The notes beneath the pieces are model-generated. The model did not search any database, had not been told where the DNA came from, and saw only the letters and a list, made by a program, of their open reading frames with translations. Of a stretch of DNA of 25,027 nucleotides, positions 22,845 to 25,027 are shown in pieces. Positions within the stretch are counted from its first letter, which is position 1. Every line of letters starts with the position of its first letter. Origin of the DNA: Cloacimonetes bacterium UBA6081 (lineage in GTDB: Bacteria; Cloacimonadota; Cloacimonadia; Cloacimonadales; Cloacimonadaceae); contig DIXL01000067.1 of assembly GCA_002428685.1 (NCBI GenBank), positions 7,209 through 32,235 on the forward strand. The letters are read 5' to 3'. A program made the translations under genes and the position numbers.

Positions 22845-24362
22845 CTACTCGCTATCAGATACAATAATCCGGAAGAAGCGTTGGCTGGCTGCTGTATTTA
22901 TAATCATCTGCGGGTCTGTGGTCAGGCCGATGAAGCTGGCGGGGCTTACAACGAATTCCGGCGTATTTCCGCAATAGACCTTATATGTAATCTGATTCAG
23001 CTCCGGATAGCTGTTTCCTTCCCAATATCCTTCGCTCACCTCTTCCCAGCCCAGGAGATAACTATTCGTGCTAACTGGCTGCAAAACCAGGTTTTGTGAC
23101 TGGGCAGGCGGAATGTTATCCACGGAATACCCGTTTTTAACTATGGATGGCCACCAGCCCTGACTATTCTGATACATAACCATATAGTCGGCGGAGTGGA
23201 TTCCCGTAGCGGAAGAATCCTGCAAAGTGGGGACTATCAGGCCGTAAGAGCTAAAGTTAACTGCCGGCACCTGAGCCAGATAATCCCACACTCTGTCTCC
23301 ATCGCGCCAGGCTATGGCTGTTTGAGCGTTTTGCATGGCAGAAGCAAGGCTTAAAGGGCTTTCCAGCCATTGGGTGTTAGCTCGCGTAACTTCCTGCCTC
23401 CAAACCGAATAAAAGGCTCCCTGCTGGAAACTGGTGTCCAGTTCACCCCTATCCCATTGCAGATCAAGCTGATGCCCCTGATCGGGACTGACATCCGCAG
23501 CCCTCGTTAAAAGTGGCTTTAACCAACGTGAATACATGCCCATATCTACAATACTGGCATCCGCATCTTTGGGCAAGGCCGGATCGCCTGTAACTATACA
23601 TGGCGACGCAAGCTGCAAAGTCCAATTTACCACAAGCGGGTTGGAAGAGCTATTATTGGTTGCGGTTGGAGAAACGAAGAGCGGATTTCCGGAGATGTTA
23701 TTAAGGTAATCTGATCCCCCAATAAAGGTTCCGTTGATGCCATATTGGCCACCCTGAATATCGGAGTACTTAATTGTGATGGTATAGGTAGTATTAGTTA
23801 AACTGCCTTGGCCGTTTCCCCAGATGATACAGCTATTGAAGGTAACTCTGCCGATGTTTCTTACTCCCCAGCCCAGTTTATTCACAATCAGGCAGTTTTG
23901 AATGGGGCAGCCAAACCCGTTGCTGCCTTCAACTAAAATACCTGTTCCGTCATTATTGGCAATGATTTGGCGCGATAATGTGCCGGTGCATGAGCTTAGA
24001 AACAAGGCGGGTTGGTTAGTTGATAAGCAGGTGTTGCGGACTATGGAATTACCGGTGAAGTTACTCAGAATGTAGTTCATTAAGTGCACCACGGACAGGG
24101 AATTGTTTTGGTTTTCAGAGATTTCATTGTTTCGGATTATGCCTGTGCAATATGCTGCATAGAGGGCCGCGCTATCCATCGAACTGCTGTTATTGGTGAA
24201 ATAGCAGTTCTCAATTATGGCATTGGTATCGCCCATGCCTATCCCACCTGCCATAGTTCCGCTGTTGTTCATTATATAGCAATTACTTATCCTGATCTTA
24301 TTGCTATTTGAGATGATTAAGCCTGTGTCGTTGCTTCGCTCGATAAGCGCATACTTGATCAA
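22845..24362 (-). CDS. Beta-helix surface protein, C-terminal part
   Basis: About 505 residues of a secreted right-handed beta-helix protein. The first 230 residues are parallel beta-helix turns rich in Asn and short hydrophobics (IRISNCYIMNNSGTMAGG, IIENCYFTNNSS, IQNCLIVN, FNSCIIWGN). A middle domain has EFxSVWRQE and WDYLAQVPAVNFSSYG, and the end is an FN3 domain from about 410 closing with QRFFRIIVSDSE. The nominal start codon is a TTG inside running coding sequence and no ribosome site precedes it. The upstream frame (24359-25003) supplies the missing N-terminal part, so this is one gene split by a frameshift near 24375. Confidence 0.8.
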   Translation of the reverse strand: MIKYALIERSNDTGLIISNSNKIRISNCYIMNNSGTMAGGIGMGDTNAIIENCYFTNNSSSMDSAALYAAYCTGIIRNNEISENQNNSLSVVHLMNYILSNFTGNSIVRNTCLSTNQPALFLSSCTGTLSRQIIANNDGTGILVEGSNGFGCPIQNCLIVNKLGWGVRNIGRVTFNSCIIWGNGQGSLTNTTYTITIKYSDIQGGQYGINGTFIGGSDYLNNISGNPLFVSPTATNNSSSNPLVVNWTLQLASPCIVTGDPALPKDADASIVDMGMYSRWLKPLLTRAADVSPDQGHQLDLQWDRGELDTSFQQGAFYSVWRQEVTRANTQWLESPLSLASAMQNAQTAIAWRDGDRVWDYLAQVPAVNFSSYGLIVPTLQDSSATGIHSADYMVMYQNSQGWWPSIVKNGYSVDNIPPAQSQNLVLQPVSTNSYLLGWEEVSEGYWEGNSYPELNQITYKVYCGNTPEFVVSPASFIGLTTDPQMIINTAASQRFFRIIVSDSE

Positions 24363-25003
24363 GGTGGAATCCTGAGTGAGCCTGTATTTGCAATTTGAAG
24401 CCCGCCCCAGCTGGAACCAGGCATAGAGCTGAAACTAACAGGGTAGCCAAAATCGCCCAAAGCCCTGAGGCTGCCGCTTACTTCCAGGATTGCAGCGTAG
24501 TCGAAGTTTAGGGTGGTGCCACCATTGAGGGTGAAAGTGCGTCCCGCGGGCACAATCACATTGCCAACCGGATAATGGGTTCCGACGCTCCAGGTTCCGC
24601 TGCCCAGCGTGTTAGTATAGCTAAGCACGATATCGTCCACTTTCCAGTACTTGATATCAAAGTTGTTGCCAATAAACGCAATAGCCAGATAGGTGGTTGG
24701 GGACATACCAACGGTATAAGGAAGGTTGATATTTACTTGCGTAGCTGGGATACTTGCGCTGGTAGTAGTGGACCATAACGATGTCCAGTTTGTGCCATCG
24801 CCGGATATTTGCACCGCAAGGGTGTAGAGGTTGGAATTTCCTGCATAGTCACTGAGCAAATGCAGGAAGCTAAGCGTCAAATCATGCACTTTACTGGTAT
24901 CAAAACTTGGTGAGATATAGCGGTAGGTACCTGCGCCAGACGGGCTATAGTTCAATTTCAACTCCCCGCTTATCCCGCCTGCATTTGCGGCATTGTCGAC
25001 TGA
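24359..25003 (-). pseudogene. Beta-helix surface protein, N-terminal part, broken
   Basis: About 214 residues from an in-frame TAG at 25004-25006 to a TGA at 24359-24361. The sequence NAAANAGGISGELKLNYSPS-like start (VDNAANAGGISGELKLNY) and DLTLSFLHLLSDYAG, YTLAVQISGDGTNWTSLW, IKYWKVDDIVLSY describe a jelly-roll (MAM/CUB-like) module. It is followed by the helix lead-in FTLNGGTTLNFDYAAILEVSGSLRA and WGGLQIANTGS. It joins the 505-aa part after a one-base loss. No ATG or signal peptide is present at its beginning, so either a second break lies near 25000 or the true 5' end is beyond the window. Confidence 0.65.
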
Positions 25004-25027
25004 CTAGTAGAGCGTTCTTTAGATAAC

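Overview
The window looks like chromosomal DNA of an uncultured FCB-group bacterium, most likely Candidatus Cloacimonadota (Cloacimonas-like). This is an inference from gene style: large secreted proteins made of beta-propeller, GLUG or beta-helix repeats plus fibronectin type III (FN3) domains, one FlgD-like C-terminal sorting domain, a TPR-fused sigma-54 activator, AAA/DUF4143 ATPases and many short palindromic intergenic repeats. I see no rRNA, tRNA or CRISPR array.

Left half (225-11269) is conserved and entirely on the minus strand, in two tight operons. The upstream one (11269 to 8237) encodes a DUF47/PhoU-like protein, a Pit-type phosphate permease and an AEC-family carrier, with gaps of 0 and 3 nt. 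The second (7774 to 225) runs through eight genes: NAD-dependent sugar epimerase, SLBB exopolysaccharide protein, DegT-type sugar aminotransferase, EtfB, Lgt, a lipoprotein, PurB and a DUF2147 protein, with gaps or overlaps of about 15 nt or less. It mixes surface-sugar synthesis and export, lipoprotein maturation, electron transfer and purine synthesis. The 462-base gap between the operons holds interlocked inverted repeats, and the upstream regions of the two operons are related to each other.

Middle (11417-13672) is a graveyard: a palindrome joined to an IS transposase tail, an alkyltransferase-like DNA repair protein (probably intact), and an AAA/DUF4143 ATPase fragment without Walker A, fused out of frame to a fragment that looks like a C10 peptidase propeptide.

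Right half (13779-25027) is the accessory, secretome region: a 659-aa secreted protein with a sorting domain; an intact AAA/DUF4143 ATPase bracketed on both sides by arrays of the same 15-16 bp repeat; a decayed GLUG-type secreted protein behind a 71-aa gene; a divergent 773-aa TPR/sigma-54 activator; an SBBP-repeat protein; and a frameshifted beta-helix protein running to the window edge. Two good -24/-12 (sigma-54) promoter matches face away from each other between the activator and the 71-aa gene. They suggest a self-contained regulatory unit in which a TPR-sensing activator controls itself and a secreted-protein operon. Three of the four secreted proteins end in a similar FN3 tail without a sorting domain.
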